The translations under genes and the position numbers were made by a program. The notes beneath the pieces were generated by a model, which saw only the letters and a list, made by a program, of their open reading frames with translations, did no database searches and had not been told where the DNA came from. From JBOFEH01 sp051650265 (GTDB lineage Bacteria; Bacillota; Clostridia; Lachnospirales; Cellulosilyticaceae): a DNA stretch of 52,900 bases. The stretch spans positions 1 to 52,900 of the forward strand of contig JBOFIR010000024.1 in NCBI GenBank assembly GCA_051650265.1. Reading direction: 5' to 3'. This document shows, in pieces, positions 23,524 through 31,882 of the stretch (its first letter is position 1; each line of letters starts with the position of its first letter).

Positions 23524-25134
23524 ATGTCCACGAAGTATATATTTGTCACAGGTGGGGTTGTTTCAGGGTTAGGTAAAGGAATCACTGCAGCATCCTTGGG
23601 AAGATTATTAAAAGCAAGAGGTATGAAGGTTACCATTCAAAAATTCGATCCATATATTAATATAGACCCTGGAACCATGAGCCCTTATCAACATGGAGAG
23701 GTATTTGTAACCCATGATGGTGCGGAAACAGATTTAGACTTAGGACATTATGAGCGCTTTATAGACGAGAAACTTAGCAAATATAGTAATGTGACAACTG
23801 GTAAAGTGTATTGGTCAGTGATGAATAAAGAAAGAAAAGGGGACTATCTTGGTGCGACTGTGCAGGTCATTCCACATATTACAAATATGATCAAAGAATG
23901 GGTTTATCGTGTGGGGAAGACAGGTGAGACCTCAGATGTGGTCATTACAGAGATTGGTGGAACAGTAGGAGATATAGAAAGTCTCCCTTTTTTGGAGGCC
24001 ATTAGACAAGTTGCAACGGATGTAGGAAGAGAAAATATACTGTATATTCATGTGACACTCATTCCTTACCTCGGAAAGTCAGGTGAAATCAAGACCAAGC
24101 CAACGCAGCACTCTGTCAAAGAATTGCTATCAATAGGGATCCAACCCGATATTATTGTATGCCGTAGTGAGTATGATCTATCGGATGAGACAAAATATAA
24201 GATTGCACTTTTTTGCAATGTAGAAAAGGATTGTGTTGTACCTAATCTTGATGCAGACACACTTTATGAAGTACCACTTATGCTTGAGAAAGCTGGACTT
24301 GCTAAGATTGTATGTCGTAAGCTACATCTTCAATGTGACGCACCAGATCTTGCTCAGTGGAAACGTATGGTGGAAAGGGAAAAGGCACCGGAGCATGAAG
24401 TGGAGATTGCTCTTGTAGGCAAATATGTTGAGCTACATGATGCCTATATTTCCATTGTAGAAGCACTACATCATGCAGGTATAGCTCATGCAACCAAAAT
24501 TAAGATGCGCTGGATCAATGCAGAGCAAGTAGATGAACACAGTGTTGGAGAACTACTAGAAGGGGCTGATGGTATTTTGGTGCCAGGAGGTTTTGGTGAC
24601 CGTGGGGTAGAAGGCAAGATCGAAGCGACGCGTTATGCAAGGGAACATAAGGTACCGTTCTTTGGAATTTGCTTAGGCATGCAATGTGCAGTTATTGAAT
24701 ATGCGAGACATGTAGCTGGACTTGAACGTGCCCATAGCTCGGAACTGATGGCAAATACGCCATACCCTGTTATTGATTTGATGGCAGATCAAAAGAATAT
24801 TAAAGATATGGGGGGGACAATGAGGCTTGGGGCTTATCCTTGCCAAATTGAAGCCAATACTTATTCCTATGAGGCTTATAAGGAACACCATATTGAGGAG
24901 AGACATCGTCACCGCTATGAATTCAATAATGAATATAGACAGCTTCTTCAGGATAAAGGTTTGGTGATTGCAGGGAAATCCCCAGATAGTAGACTTGTTG
25001 AAATTGTAGAAGTCAAAGATCATCCTTGGTTTGTAGGCGTACAGTTCCATCCAGAGTTCTTATCTAGGCCGAATGCACCACATCCGCTCTTTGTAGATTT
25101 TGTAGGAGCAACACTTAAGCAAAAGATGAATTAA
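23524..25134 (+). CDS. pyrG: CTP synthase
   Basis: A 536-residue enzyme that turns UTP, ATP and glutamine into CTP. The N-terminal amidoligase has the loop GGVVSGLGKG (10-19) and the EIGGTVGDIES motif; the C-terminal glutaminase has its nucleophile C383 in FFGICLGMQ and the HPEF dyad near 514. ATG 23524 follows GAGGTGAGG; upstream in-frame codons lack similarity. No leader terminator of the Bacillus pyrG attenuation type is seen before it. Confidence 0.96.
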   Translation: MSTKYIFVTGGVVSGLGKGITAASLGRLLKARGMKVTIQKFDPYINIDPGTMSPYQHGEVFVTHDGAETDLDLGHYERFIDEKLSKYSNVTTGKVYWSVMNKERKGDYLGATVQVIPHITNMIKEWVYRVGKTGETSDVVITEIGGTVGDIESLPFLEAIRQVATDVGRENILYIHVTLIPYLGKSGEIKTKPTQHSVKELLSIGIQPDIIVCRSEYDLSDETKYKIALFCNVEKDCVVPNLDADTLYEVPLMLEKAGLAKIVCRKLHLQCDAPDLAQWKRMVEREKAPEHEVEIALVGKYVELHDAYISIVEALHHAGIAHATKIKMRWINAEQVDEHSVGELLEGADGILVPGGFGDRGVEGKIEATRYAREHKVPFFGICLGMQCAVIEYARHVAGLERAHSSELMANTPYPVIDLMADQKNIKDMGGTMRLGAYPCQIEANTYSYEAYKEHHIEERHRHRYEFNNEYRQLLQDKGLVIAGKSPDSRLVEIVEVKDHPWFVGVQFHPEFLSRPNAPHPLFVDFVGATLKQKMN

Positions 25135-25142
25135 AGAGAAAT

Positions 25143-25177
25143 AAAAAAGAGTCTGTTTTATAAACAGACTCTTTTTT
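25143..25177. terminator. Bidirectional rho-independent terminator
   Basis: A 16-bp perfect stem (25143-25158 with 25162-25177), starting with six A and ending with six T, between convergent pyrG and the ABC-F gene. Confidence 0.93.
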
Positions 25178-25210
25178 GATAGGAAGCTGTTAAGCTTACC
25201 ATCAGTTTTT

Positions 25211-26767
25211 TTAGATAACTTTTGTTGTCCAGTCTTCAACGTTCCATACATCTGTGATGAAACTTTCATAGAAGTAAGGTTCGTGGCATACAAGGATCAC
25301 TGTTCCTCTAAATTCACGAAGGGCCTTTTCTAATTCATCTTTGGCTTCAACGTCTAAGTGGTTAGTTGGCTCATCGAGTACGAGTAGGTTAAGCTCTTCG
25401 TGAAGAATCTTACAAAGACGTACTTTAGCATTTTCACCACCTGATAATACTTTCATAGGGCTTGTGATATGCTCTGTGGTTAGACCACATTTAGCAAGCT
25501 CAGAACGTACTTCATGGTTTGTAAGTGCAGGGTAAGCATTCCACATCTCATCAAGCGCTGTGTTGTTGTTATCGCGAGAATCTTCTTGAGCAAAATAGCC
25601 ATAGTCTACATTCTCACCAAATTCGATAGATCCAGCGATTGGATTTAATACACCGAGTAATGTTTTGAGGAGTGTCGATTTACCAAGACCATTCACACCA
25701 CAGATAGCGATCTTCTTGCCACGCTCTACTTGGAAGTTGAGTGGGCAAGTAAGAGGCTCATCATATCCGATTACAAGGTCTTTTGCTTCGATGAGGAAGC
25801 GGCTAGGTGCTTTCGAGAACTTGAAGTTAAAGATTGGCTTTGGTTTTTCTTGAGCTTTCTCAATGATATCCATCTTATCAAGTTGTTTCATACGGCTCTT
25901 TGCCATCCCTGTTGTTGCCACACGTGCTTTATTACGTGCAATAAAGTCTTCAAGTTTTTCGATTTCTTTTTGTTGCTTTTCGTAAGCTTTTTCATGTTGA
26001 CGTTTTTTGAGTTCGTAAAGTCTTACGAAGTCATCGTAGTTACCTACGTAACGTGTGAGTTCACAGTTTTCTACATGGTAGATGAGGTTACATACATCAT
26101 TGATGAAAGGCACATCATGTGATACAAGGATGAAGGCATTTTCATAGTTTTGTAAGTAACGCTTTAACCATTCAATGTGGTTGACGTCAAGGTAGTTAGT
26201 CGGCTCATCTAAGATGAGGATCGTTGGATTTTGAAGTAAAAGCTTTGTAAGAAGTACTTTGGTACGTTGCCCACCACTGAGCTCGTCTACTTTTTTATCA
26301 AGACCGATATCTGAAAGACCAAGACCTTGAGCTACCTCGTCAATTTTTGAATCAATAATATAGAAACCACTACTATCTAAGATATTTTGGATTTCAGCTG
26401 CATCTTCCATAAGTTTTGTAACTTCTTCATCAGTTGCTTCGCCCATTTTGTCATATGCCCCAAGCATCTCTTGCTCAAGTGCAAATAAGTCGTCAAAGGC
26501 AAGACGAAGGTTATCTCTGATTGTTGTGCCAGGTGTTAGCGCAGAATGCTGATCAAGGTAACCTGCAGTCACGCGGTTTGACCATTCTACAGTTCCTTCA
26601 TCTGGCATTAATTTACCTGTGATAATATTTAGGAAAGTAGACTTTCCTTCTCCATTTGCTCCTACAAGAGCAACGTGTTCACCCTTTAAAAGTCTAAATG
26701 AAACATCCTCTAAGATGCTACGAGATCCAAATCCGTGAGTGACATTTTTGACTGTAAGTACGCTCAT
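25211..26767 (-). CDS. ABC-F family ATPase (YbiT-like)
   Basis: A 518-residue soluble protein with two ABC domains and no membrane part. Walker A loops are GANGEGKST and GVNGLGKST; signatures are LSGGQRTKV and LSGGENAKV; Walker B is ILILDEPTNYLD and LLVLDEPTNHLD. The linker (about 245-315) is the ABC-F interaction motif that reaches the ribosomal P/E sites. The ending (GTVILVCHEPYFYESFITDVW) resembles the YbiT subgroup. Such proteins resolve stalled ribosomes or give antibiotic protection; no drug specificity can be assigned. GGAGAA precedes the ATG. Confidence 0.93.
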   Translation of the reverse strand: MSVLTVKNVTHGFGSRSILEDVSFRLLKGEHVALVGANGEGKSTFLNIITGKLMPDEGTVEWSNRVTAGYLDQHSALTPGTTIRDNLRLAFDDLFALEQEMLGAYDKMGEATDEEVTKLMEDAAEIQNILDSSGFYIIDSKIDEVAQGLGLSDIGLDKKVDELSGGQRTKVLLTKLLLQNPTILILDEPTNYLDVNHIEWLKRYLQNYENAFILVSHDVPFINDVCNLIYHVENCELTRYVGNYDDFVRLYELKKRQHEKAYEKQQKEIEKLEDFIARNKARVATTGMAKSRMKQLDKMDIIEKAQEKPKPIFNFKFSKAPSRFLIEAKDLVIGYDEPLTCPLNFQVERGKKIAICGVNGLGKSTLLKTLLGVLNPIAGSIEFGENVDYGYFAQEDSRDNNNTALDEMWNAYPALTNHEVRSELAKCGLTTEHITSPMKVLSGGENAKVRLCKILHEELNLLVLDEPTNHLDVEAKDELEKALREFRGTVILVCHEPYFYESFITDVWNVEDWTTKVI

Positions 26768-26871
26768 ATATGTTCTCCTTTTACCGTTATTAACTCAATC
26801 ATACTTACTTATGATAATAAAAAAAACGCTAAAAGTAAAATGTTGATAATGGAAAAAGCGAAAAAACTGGT

Positions 26872-27237
26872 TTAATAAGGATAAAAGCGTACTAAAAAGC
26901 AATAAAAAAAGCTATAAAAGACATGGAGTAGCGTAATAACTGCGTAGACACCTAGCACAATATTTAGGCAAATATTGCATAAACCAAGGTTTTGGTCGGG
27001 GAGCTTGTCGATTTCTGTGAGTACATAGATGATAAGTAATGCAGGAATGACGAGTTTGAGAAGGATCCCGTATATAGGATTTCCAATCACAGGTACCATG
27101 AGTTTATTGGCTTCATAGAAGAGGCCTGTTTTTACTAATGCAAAAGTAAAGACAATATCTAACGCATTAAGTACATATAAAAAAGTAAGCTTTGTTTTGA
27201 GATTTGAAATAGAAGCATTTTTGATAAATTTGACCAT
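26872..27237 (-). CDS. DUF5658-like small membrane protein
   Basis: A 121-residue protein with three to four hydrophobic spans. The first block (LYVLNALDIVFTFALVKTGLFYEANKLM) fits DUF5658, where the pattern is N-x-x-D-x-x-x-T...E-A/N-N-P. Function unknown. GGAGGTG precedes the ATG. It is divergent from the fatty-acid operon and shares its 174-base regulatory gap. Confidence 0.7.
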   Translation of the reverse strand: MVKFIKNASISNLKTKLTFLYVLNALDIVFTFALVKTGLFYEANKLMVPVIGNPIYGILLKLVIPALLIIYVLTEIDKLPDQNLGLCNICLNIVLGVYAVITLLHVFYSFFYCFLVRFYPY

Positions 27238-27295
27238 AATGCACCTCCTAATAGAAGTTTTACCAACATATAGGAAGTTTAACCCAATCTATAGC

Positions 27296-27324
27296 TTGAC
27301 AGTTAAAATAGAGTTGGTTATACT
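27296..27324 (+). promoter_or_regulatory. Promoter of the fatty-acid operon
   Basis: TTGACA (27296-27301), 17 bases, TATACT (27319-27324), near-consensus. Start of transcription is expected around 27331, just before the FabT-type palindromes. Confidence 0.8.
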
Positions 27325-27337
27325 TAGCCTATAAATT

Positions 27338-27370
27338 ACTTTGAAAGACAAAGTGTTTTAAAATCAAAGT
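27338..27370. promoter_or_regulatory. Two abutting FabT-type operators
   Basis: Site 1, ACTTTGAAAGACAAAGT (27338-27354), has perfect 6-base arms. Site 2, TGTTTTAAAATCAAAGT (27354-27370), matches the perfect site found at 30115 in 14 of 17 positions and shares one base with site 1. Streptococcal FabT sites are of the type A-x-TTTGA-N3-TCAAA-x-T. Being just downstream of the transcription start, bound repressor would block or road-block RNA polymerase. Confidence 0.75.
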
Positions 27371-27411
27371 ATTTACCTCAATATACATTATATACCTGGG
27401 AGGCGGACTAT

Positions 27412-27876
27412 TTGGATAACACAGTAAAGGTAGTTAATGCCCTGTTGGTGGAACTATTTAATGAGATTTTAACGGTAGAAAAAACTGCCCTACAAGAAAG
27501 TGCATTTAAGGATTTATCCATTACGGAGATGCATGTATTAGAGGCTATCGGAATGAGTTCTAGAACGATGACTGATGTGGCAGAGCAAATTGGAATTACA
27601 GTAGGGACACTGACTACTTCAATTAATAGATTGGTGAAAAAAGAATATGTGATTCGTAACCGCTCAAAGGATGATAGACGTTTCGTAGAGATTGAACTTT
27701 CTCATAAAGGAAAGCTTGCCTATCGTATTCATGAAGCCTTTCATGCAGAGATGGTTCACTATATGATTGAAGAATTAGCCAATGAGGATCACCAAGTCTT
27801 GATTGATTCACTTAAGCGTGTCAGTGATTTCTTCAGAGCCAAATACCGTGTCTCCAAAACATCGGGAAAGGACTGA
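27412..27876 (+). CDS. fabT: FabT-type MarR-family repressor of fatty-acid synthesis
   Basis: A 154-residue winged-helix MarR protein. The recognition helix region is MTDVAEQIGITVGTLTTSINRL and the wing NRSKDDRRFVEIELS. TTG start at 27412 with GGGAGGCGG ahead. In streptococci FabT binds acyl-ACP as co-repressor and shuts off the operon it heads; position and gene order are identical here. Palindromes before its own gene predict self-control. The following fabH starts four bases after its stop. Confidence 0.92.
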   Translation: MDNTVKVVNALLVELFNEILTVEKTALQESAFKDLSITEMHVLEAIGMSSRTMTDVAEQIGITVGTLTTSINRLVKKEYVIRNRSKDDRRFVEIELSHKGKLAYRIHEAFHAEMVHYMIEELANEDHQVLIDSLKRVSDFFRAKYRVSKTSGKD

Positions 27877-27880
27877 TTAT

Positions 27881-28843
27881 GTGAATGGCGTAAAGATCAC
27901 CGGAGTAGGTAAAGCTACTCCAAAGAAAAGTATCACAAATGATGACTTAGCACGTTTTATGGACACCTCGGATGAATGGATTAGAAGTCGTACAGGCATA
28001 GGAAGTCGTTCGATCTCGGAAGGTGAGACGACAGCTGAACTGGCTGCAGCTGCAGCTAAAGTAGCACTAGAGGATGCAGATCTTGATCCTAGCTGTATTG
28101 ACCGTATTATTGTAGCAACAATCTCAGGCGATTATGTGATGCCAAGTACTGCATGCACAGTACAACATCTCATTGGCGCGGTGAATGCCACAGCATTTGA
28201 TCTCGCGGCAGCTTGTAGTGGCTTTTTATACGGTGCAAGGCTTGCTACTGAAGCAATTATGGTCGGCTCATGTGAGCATGTACTTGTAATTGGTGCAGAA
28301 GTACTCAGTAAGACAGTGGATTGGAACGACAGAGGCACATGTGTACTTTTTGGTGATGGCGCAGGTGCAGCTATTTTTTCAAAACATCATAAAAATCACA
28401 TATTAAACACTTATAGTGGAAGCAATGGTGAGATGGGTAAAGTTTTAACGTTACCTGGTAGAGCAGTTAACAACTGTCTTGTACAGAGTGAAGCAGTCTC
28501 ACCATATATGTACATGGATGGCAGAGAGGTTTATAAGTTTGCAACGACTGTTGTACCGAAGAGTATTGAGAAAGTACTAGAGGGAACGGACTGTGCTTTG
28601 GAGGATGTGGATTATTTCATCTTACATCAGGCCAATGCCCGTATCATGGACAGTGTTGCGAAGAAACTTAATGTACATCCAGATAAATTCTATAAGAATT
28701 TGCATCAATATGGTAATACGTCAGCAGCAAGTATCCCAATTGCACTTGCAGAAGTGAAGGAGCAACTTAAATCAGGAGATCGTGTGATTCTTTGTGGTTT
28801 TGGTGGTGGCCTGACATGGGGAAGCATGCTGATTGAATGGTAA
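27881..28843 (+). CDS. fabH: 3-oxoacyl-ACP synthase III
   Basis: A 320-residue condensing enzyme that joins acetyl-CoA (or another primer) to malonyl-ACP to start chains. The catalytic triad is C112 (in LAAACSGFLYG), H249 (ILHQANARI) and N279 (YGNTSAA). The GTG at 27881 has GGAAAGGA upstream and gives the normal length; upstream in-frame extension overlaps fabT and lacks similarity. Primer choice (straight or branched) cannot be judged from sequence. Confidence 0.95.
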   Translation: MNGVKITGVGKATPKKSITNDDLARFMDTSDEWIRSRTGIGSRSISEGETTAELAAAAAKVALEDADLDPSCIDRIIVATISGDYVMPSTACTVQHLIGAVNATAFDLAAACSGFLYGARLATEAIMVGSCEHVLVIGAEVLSKTVDWNDRGTCVLFGDGAGAAIFSKHHKNHILNTYSGSNGEMGKVLTLPGRAVNNCLVQSEAVSPYMYMDGREVYKFATTVVPKSIEKVLEGTDCALEDVDYFILHQANARIMDSVAKKLNVHPDKFYKNLHQYGNTSAASIPIALAEVKEQLKSGDRVILCGFGGGLTWGSMLIEW

Positions 28844-28920
28844 CATGACACTAAGAGGCACTGCCTTTTAGCATAGATTAAATAAAAAATTAATTTAAAC
28901 AATCAACGGAGGTATTTAAA

Positions 28921-29151
28921 ATGATTTTAGAAAAATTACAAGAAATCGTAGCAGACAAATTAGGTGTAGAGGCAAGTGAAGTAGTAGCTACAGCAAGCTT
29001 CAAAGAAGATTTAGAGGCAGATTCATTAGACCTTTTTGAAATCGTTATGGCTCTTGAAGATGAATTTGGTGTAAGTATTTCAAATGAAGATGTAGAGTCA
29101 ATCAAAACTGTTGGGGATGCAGTAAGCTACATCGAAGCAAGACAAGCTTAA
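28921..29151 (+). CDS. acpP: Acyl carrier protein
   Basis: A 76-residue acidic helical protein carrying acyl chains on a phosphopantetheine arm at S35 in ADSLDLFEIVMALE. The A/T-rich 77-base gap before it has no terminator, and CGGAGG lies ahead of the ATG. Its place between fabH and fabK is the usual one in streptococcal-type operons. Confidence 0.97.
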   Translation: MILEKLQEIVADKLGVEASEVVATASFKEDLEADSLDLFEIVMALEDEFGVSISNEDVESIKTVGDAVSYIEARQA

Positions 29152-29167
29152 TTAAGGGGTGATATGG

Positions 29168-30109
29168 ATGAATAGTATTTGTGAAATGCTACACATTCAA
29201 TATCCTATTTTTCAAGGGGGGATGGCATGGATTGCAAACCATGCTATTGCCGCCGCTGTTTCAGAAGCAGGAGGACTTGGCATTATAGCAGCTGGTAATG
29301 CACCAGGAGAATGGCTTAGAAATGAGATTCGTGAATGTAAGAAGCTTACGAACAAGCCATTTGGTGTCAATATCATGCTCCTTAGTCCTCATGCAGATGA
29401 AGTTGCACAGATTGTTGTTGAAGAAGGTATTACCATCGTCACAACAGGTGCAGGCAACCCTGGAAAATATATGGATGTGTGGAAAGAAAATGGTATTAAA
29501 GTGATTCCTGTAGTACCTTCAGTAGCCATTGCAAAGCGTATGGCAAAAGGTGGTGCAGATGCAATTATCGTAGAGGGTGGCGAAGCTGGTGGTCATGTGG
29601 GTGAACTCACAACTATGGTACTCACACCGCAAGTCGCAGATGCAATTGATGTTCCTGTGATTGCAGCAGGTGGTATTGCAGATGGTAGAGGGTTTGCAGC
29701 AGCACTTATGTTAGGTGCACAAGGTGTTCAGATTGGTACGAGATTCTTGGTTGCAAAAGAGTGTCAGGTTCACCAAAACTACAAAGATCGCGTGCTCAAA
29801 GCAAGTGATATTGATGCAGTAGTGACGGGTAGATGTACAGGGCATCCTGTAAGAGGGCTTCGTAACAAGCTTACAAGAACTTTTGATCAACTTGAGAAAA
29901 AGGGTGCGACAATGGAAGAGATTGAAGAACTTGGAAAAGGCGCACTTCAAAAAGCAGTTATTGATGGTGATGTGATCCATGGCGCGGTGATGTCAGGTCA
30001 GATTGCAGGGATGATTGTCAAAGAGCAAACAGCAAAAGAAATTATTGAGGAACTTGTGGCAGAAGTTAAAGAGCTCATAGCAAGTGCTTCAGATAAAGTA
30101 CAATTTTAA
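29168..30109 (+). CDS. fabK: Enoyl-ACP reductase II (FMN-dependent)
   Basis: A 313-residue TIM-barrel flavoprotein of the nitronate monooxygenase/FabK family, which does the last reduction of each elongation round in place of FabI. Motifs: YPIFQGGMAWIA near the start, GAGNPGKYM, EGGEAGGHVG (about 140-149) and VIAAGGIADGRG. ATG 29168 is nine bases after AAGGGG; a GTG at 29159 overlaps that site. FabK enzymes are not targets of triclosan-type FabI inhibitors, so such an organism would be expected to tolerate them if no FabI is present. Confidence 0.94.
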   Translation: MNSICEMLHIQYPIFQGGMAWIANHAIAAAVSEAGGLGIIAAGNAPGEWLRNEIRECKKLTNKPFGVNIMLLSPHADEVAQIVVEEGITIVTTGAGNPGKYMDVWKENGIKVIPVVPSVAIAKRMAKGGADAIIVEGGEAGGHVGELTTMVLTPQVADAIDVPVIAAGGIADGRGFAAALMLGAQGVQIGTRFLVAKECQVHQNYKDRVLKASDIDAVVTGRCTGHPVRGLRNKLTRTFDQLEKKGATMEEIEELGKGALQKAVIDGDVIHGAVMSGQIAGMIVKEQTAKEIIEELVAEVKELIASASDKVQF

Positions 30110-30114
30110 GTAGT

Positions 30115-30131
30115 ACTTTGAAAATCAAAGT
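30115..30131. promoter_or_regulatory. Perfect FabT-type palindrome before fabD
   Basis: ACTTTGAAAATCAAAGT has 7-base perfect arms around AAA. It lies five bases after the fabK stop and 62 before fabD, inside the operon. It probably marks a second control point; a clear promoter beside it is not visible, so a road-block is as likely as promoter repression. Confidence 0.75.
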
Positions 30132-30193
30132 AGAACACACAAATCATTAAATTTTTTGATGCATTAAATAATAGAAAAGTAGAGGTGGTAAAC

Positions 30194-31135
30194 ATGAAAA
30201 TTGCATTTTTATTTTCGGGGCAAGGTGCACAATATCCAGGAATGGGCAAGGACTTATATGAAAATTATACTGAAAGCAGAGAAATCTTCGATCAAGCATC
30301 CAAAGTGTTAGACTGGGATGTGAAGGAAGTCTGCTTTGAAGATTCAAAAGGAATTATTAATCAAACACGTTATACACAAAGTGCACTTTTTACCACCACT
30401 ATGGCAGCATATGAAGTTTTAAAAGCACAGGGGGTTACTGCTGAGGCTGTCATTGGTTTTAGCCTTGGCGAGTACAGTGCTTTGGTAGCAAGTGGGATTT
30501 TGAGCTTTGAAGAAGCGCTTAGACTTGTTGAGAAGCGTGCTTGCTATATGGAAGATGCAGCCCAATCAAGAAATGGTGGCATGGCGGCTGTAATAGGACT
30601 TGAAGCATCAGCTATAGAGGCTGTATGTGAACAGGTTTCAAAAGAAGGATTTATTGTGACACTAGCCAATGACAACTGCCCAGGGCAGGTAGTCATCTCG
30701 GGAGAACAGTCAGCGATCGACCAAGCAGCACTCCGACTCAAAGAAGCGGGTGCAAAACGTATTATGCCACTTCGTGTAAGCGGTGCGTTCCATAGCCCAC
30801 TTATGGATGAGGCAGCAACAAAACTTAGTAGTGAATTAGATCAATTTGAGTTCAAACAAGTGGCAGTACCGATTGTGAGTAATGTGACTGCAACATATAT
30901 GCAGGCAGATGAAGCAAGAGAGAACATTCCACTTCAGATTGTGAATGGTGTGAGATTTAGAGAAAGTATTATGAAACTTCTGGATGAGGGCTTTGATACT
31001 TTTATTGAAATAGGCGTGAAGAAAACGCTATGCGGATTTGTTAATAAAATATCAAAAGACGCAAAAACGTTGAATGTAGAGGATACAGAATCCCTCAAAA
31101 AAGTATTAGAGGAATTAGGAGGCGAAACATGCTAA
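30194..31135 (+). CDS. fabD: Malonyl-CoA:ACP transacylase
   Basis: A 313-residue alpha/beta-hydrolase-like enzyme that loads malonyl groups on ACP. Nucleophile S90 in GFSLGEYSAL and H200 in GAFHSPLM; the N-terminal FSGQGAQYPGMG is typical. ATG 30194 has AGAGGTGG upstream; an in-frame GTG nine bases earlier is within that site. Its 3' end overlaps fabG by seven bases. Confidence 0.96.
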   Translation: MKIAFLFSGQGAQYPGMGKDLYENYTESREIFDQASKVLDWDVKEVCFEDSKGIINQTRYTQSALFTTTMAAYEVLKAQGVTAEAVIGFSLGEYSALVASGILSFEEALRLVEKRACYMEDAAQSRNGGMAAVIGLEASAIEAVCEQVSKEGFIVTLANDNCPGQVVISGEQSAIDQAALRLKEAGAKRIMPLRVSGAFHSPLMDEAATKLSSELDQFEFKQVAVPIVSNVTATYMQADEARENIPLQIVNGVRFRESIMKLLDEGFDTFIEIGVKKTLCGFVNKISKDAKTLNVEDTESLKKVLEELGGETC

Positions 31136-31872
31136 GAGATAAAGTTGCAGTTGTAACAGGAAGTAGTAGCGGTATTGGAAGACAGATTGCATTAGCTTAT
31201 GCGAAGCAAGGTGCAAAGGTAGTTGTGAACTATCCATTTGAAGGGCTCAGAGAAGATGCAGAATCTGTAGCCGCACAAATCAAAGAAATGGGTCAAGAGG
31301 CAATTGCAATCCAAGCAGACGTTTCTCAATTTGATGAGGCTAAAAAACTTGTAGATGAGGCAGTTGGGGCATATGGACAAATCGATATCTTTGTGAACAA
31401 TGCTGGGATCACAAGAGATATGTTGCTTCTTCGTATGACAGAGGCAGAATTTGATCAAGTCATCGAAGTCAACTTAAAAGGGGTATTCAATTGTACAAAG
31501 CATGCTTCAAGAGCGATGATGCGTCGTGGTGGAAGTATTATTAATATGGCTTCAGTAGTAGGTCTTAGTGGAAATGTTGGACAATGTAATTATGCAGCTT
31601 CAAAAGCAGGTGTTATTGGATTTACCAAAGCAGCGGCTAGAGAATTTGCAGGCAAAAATTTGAGAATCAATGCCATCGCACCAGGCTTTATCGTTTCAGC
31701 GATGACTGATAAGTTATCAGATACTATTAGAGAAGGTGTACTCAAAAATGTACCAATGGGACGTTTTGGTGAAGCAGAAGAAGTTGCTAATGTGGCACTA
31801 TTCTTAGGTAGTGATTTATCAGCATATGTAACGGGTGAAGTGATTAGAGTAGATGGCGGAATGGCCATGTAG
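31129..31872 (+). CDS. fabG: 3-oxoacyl-ACP reductase
   Basis: A 247-residue short-chain dehydrogenase using NADPH. Cofactor loop TGSSSGIGR (10-18), NNAG (90-93), and the active set N115, S142, Y155, K159 (YAASK). It overlaps the end of fabD, so translation is coupled. An 11-base gap with AGGAGG leads to fabF. Confidence 0.96.
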   Translation: MLRDKVAVVTGSSSGIGRQIALAYAKQGAKVVVNYPFEGLREDAESVAAQIKEMGQEAIAIQADVSQFDEAKKLVDEAVGAYGQIDIFVNNAGITRDMLLLRMTEAEFDQVIEVNLKGVFNCTKHASRAMMRRGGSIINMASVVGLSGNVGQCNYAASKAGVIGFTKAAAREFAGKNLRINAIAPGFIVSAMTDKLSDTIREGVLKNVPMGRFGEAEEVANVALFLGSDLSAYVTGEVIRVDGGMAM

Positions 31873-31882
31873 GAGGACCACA

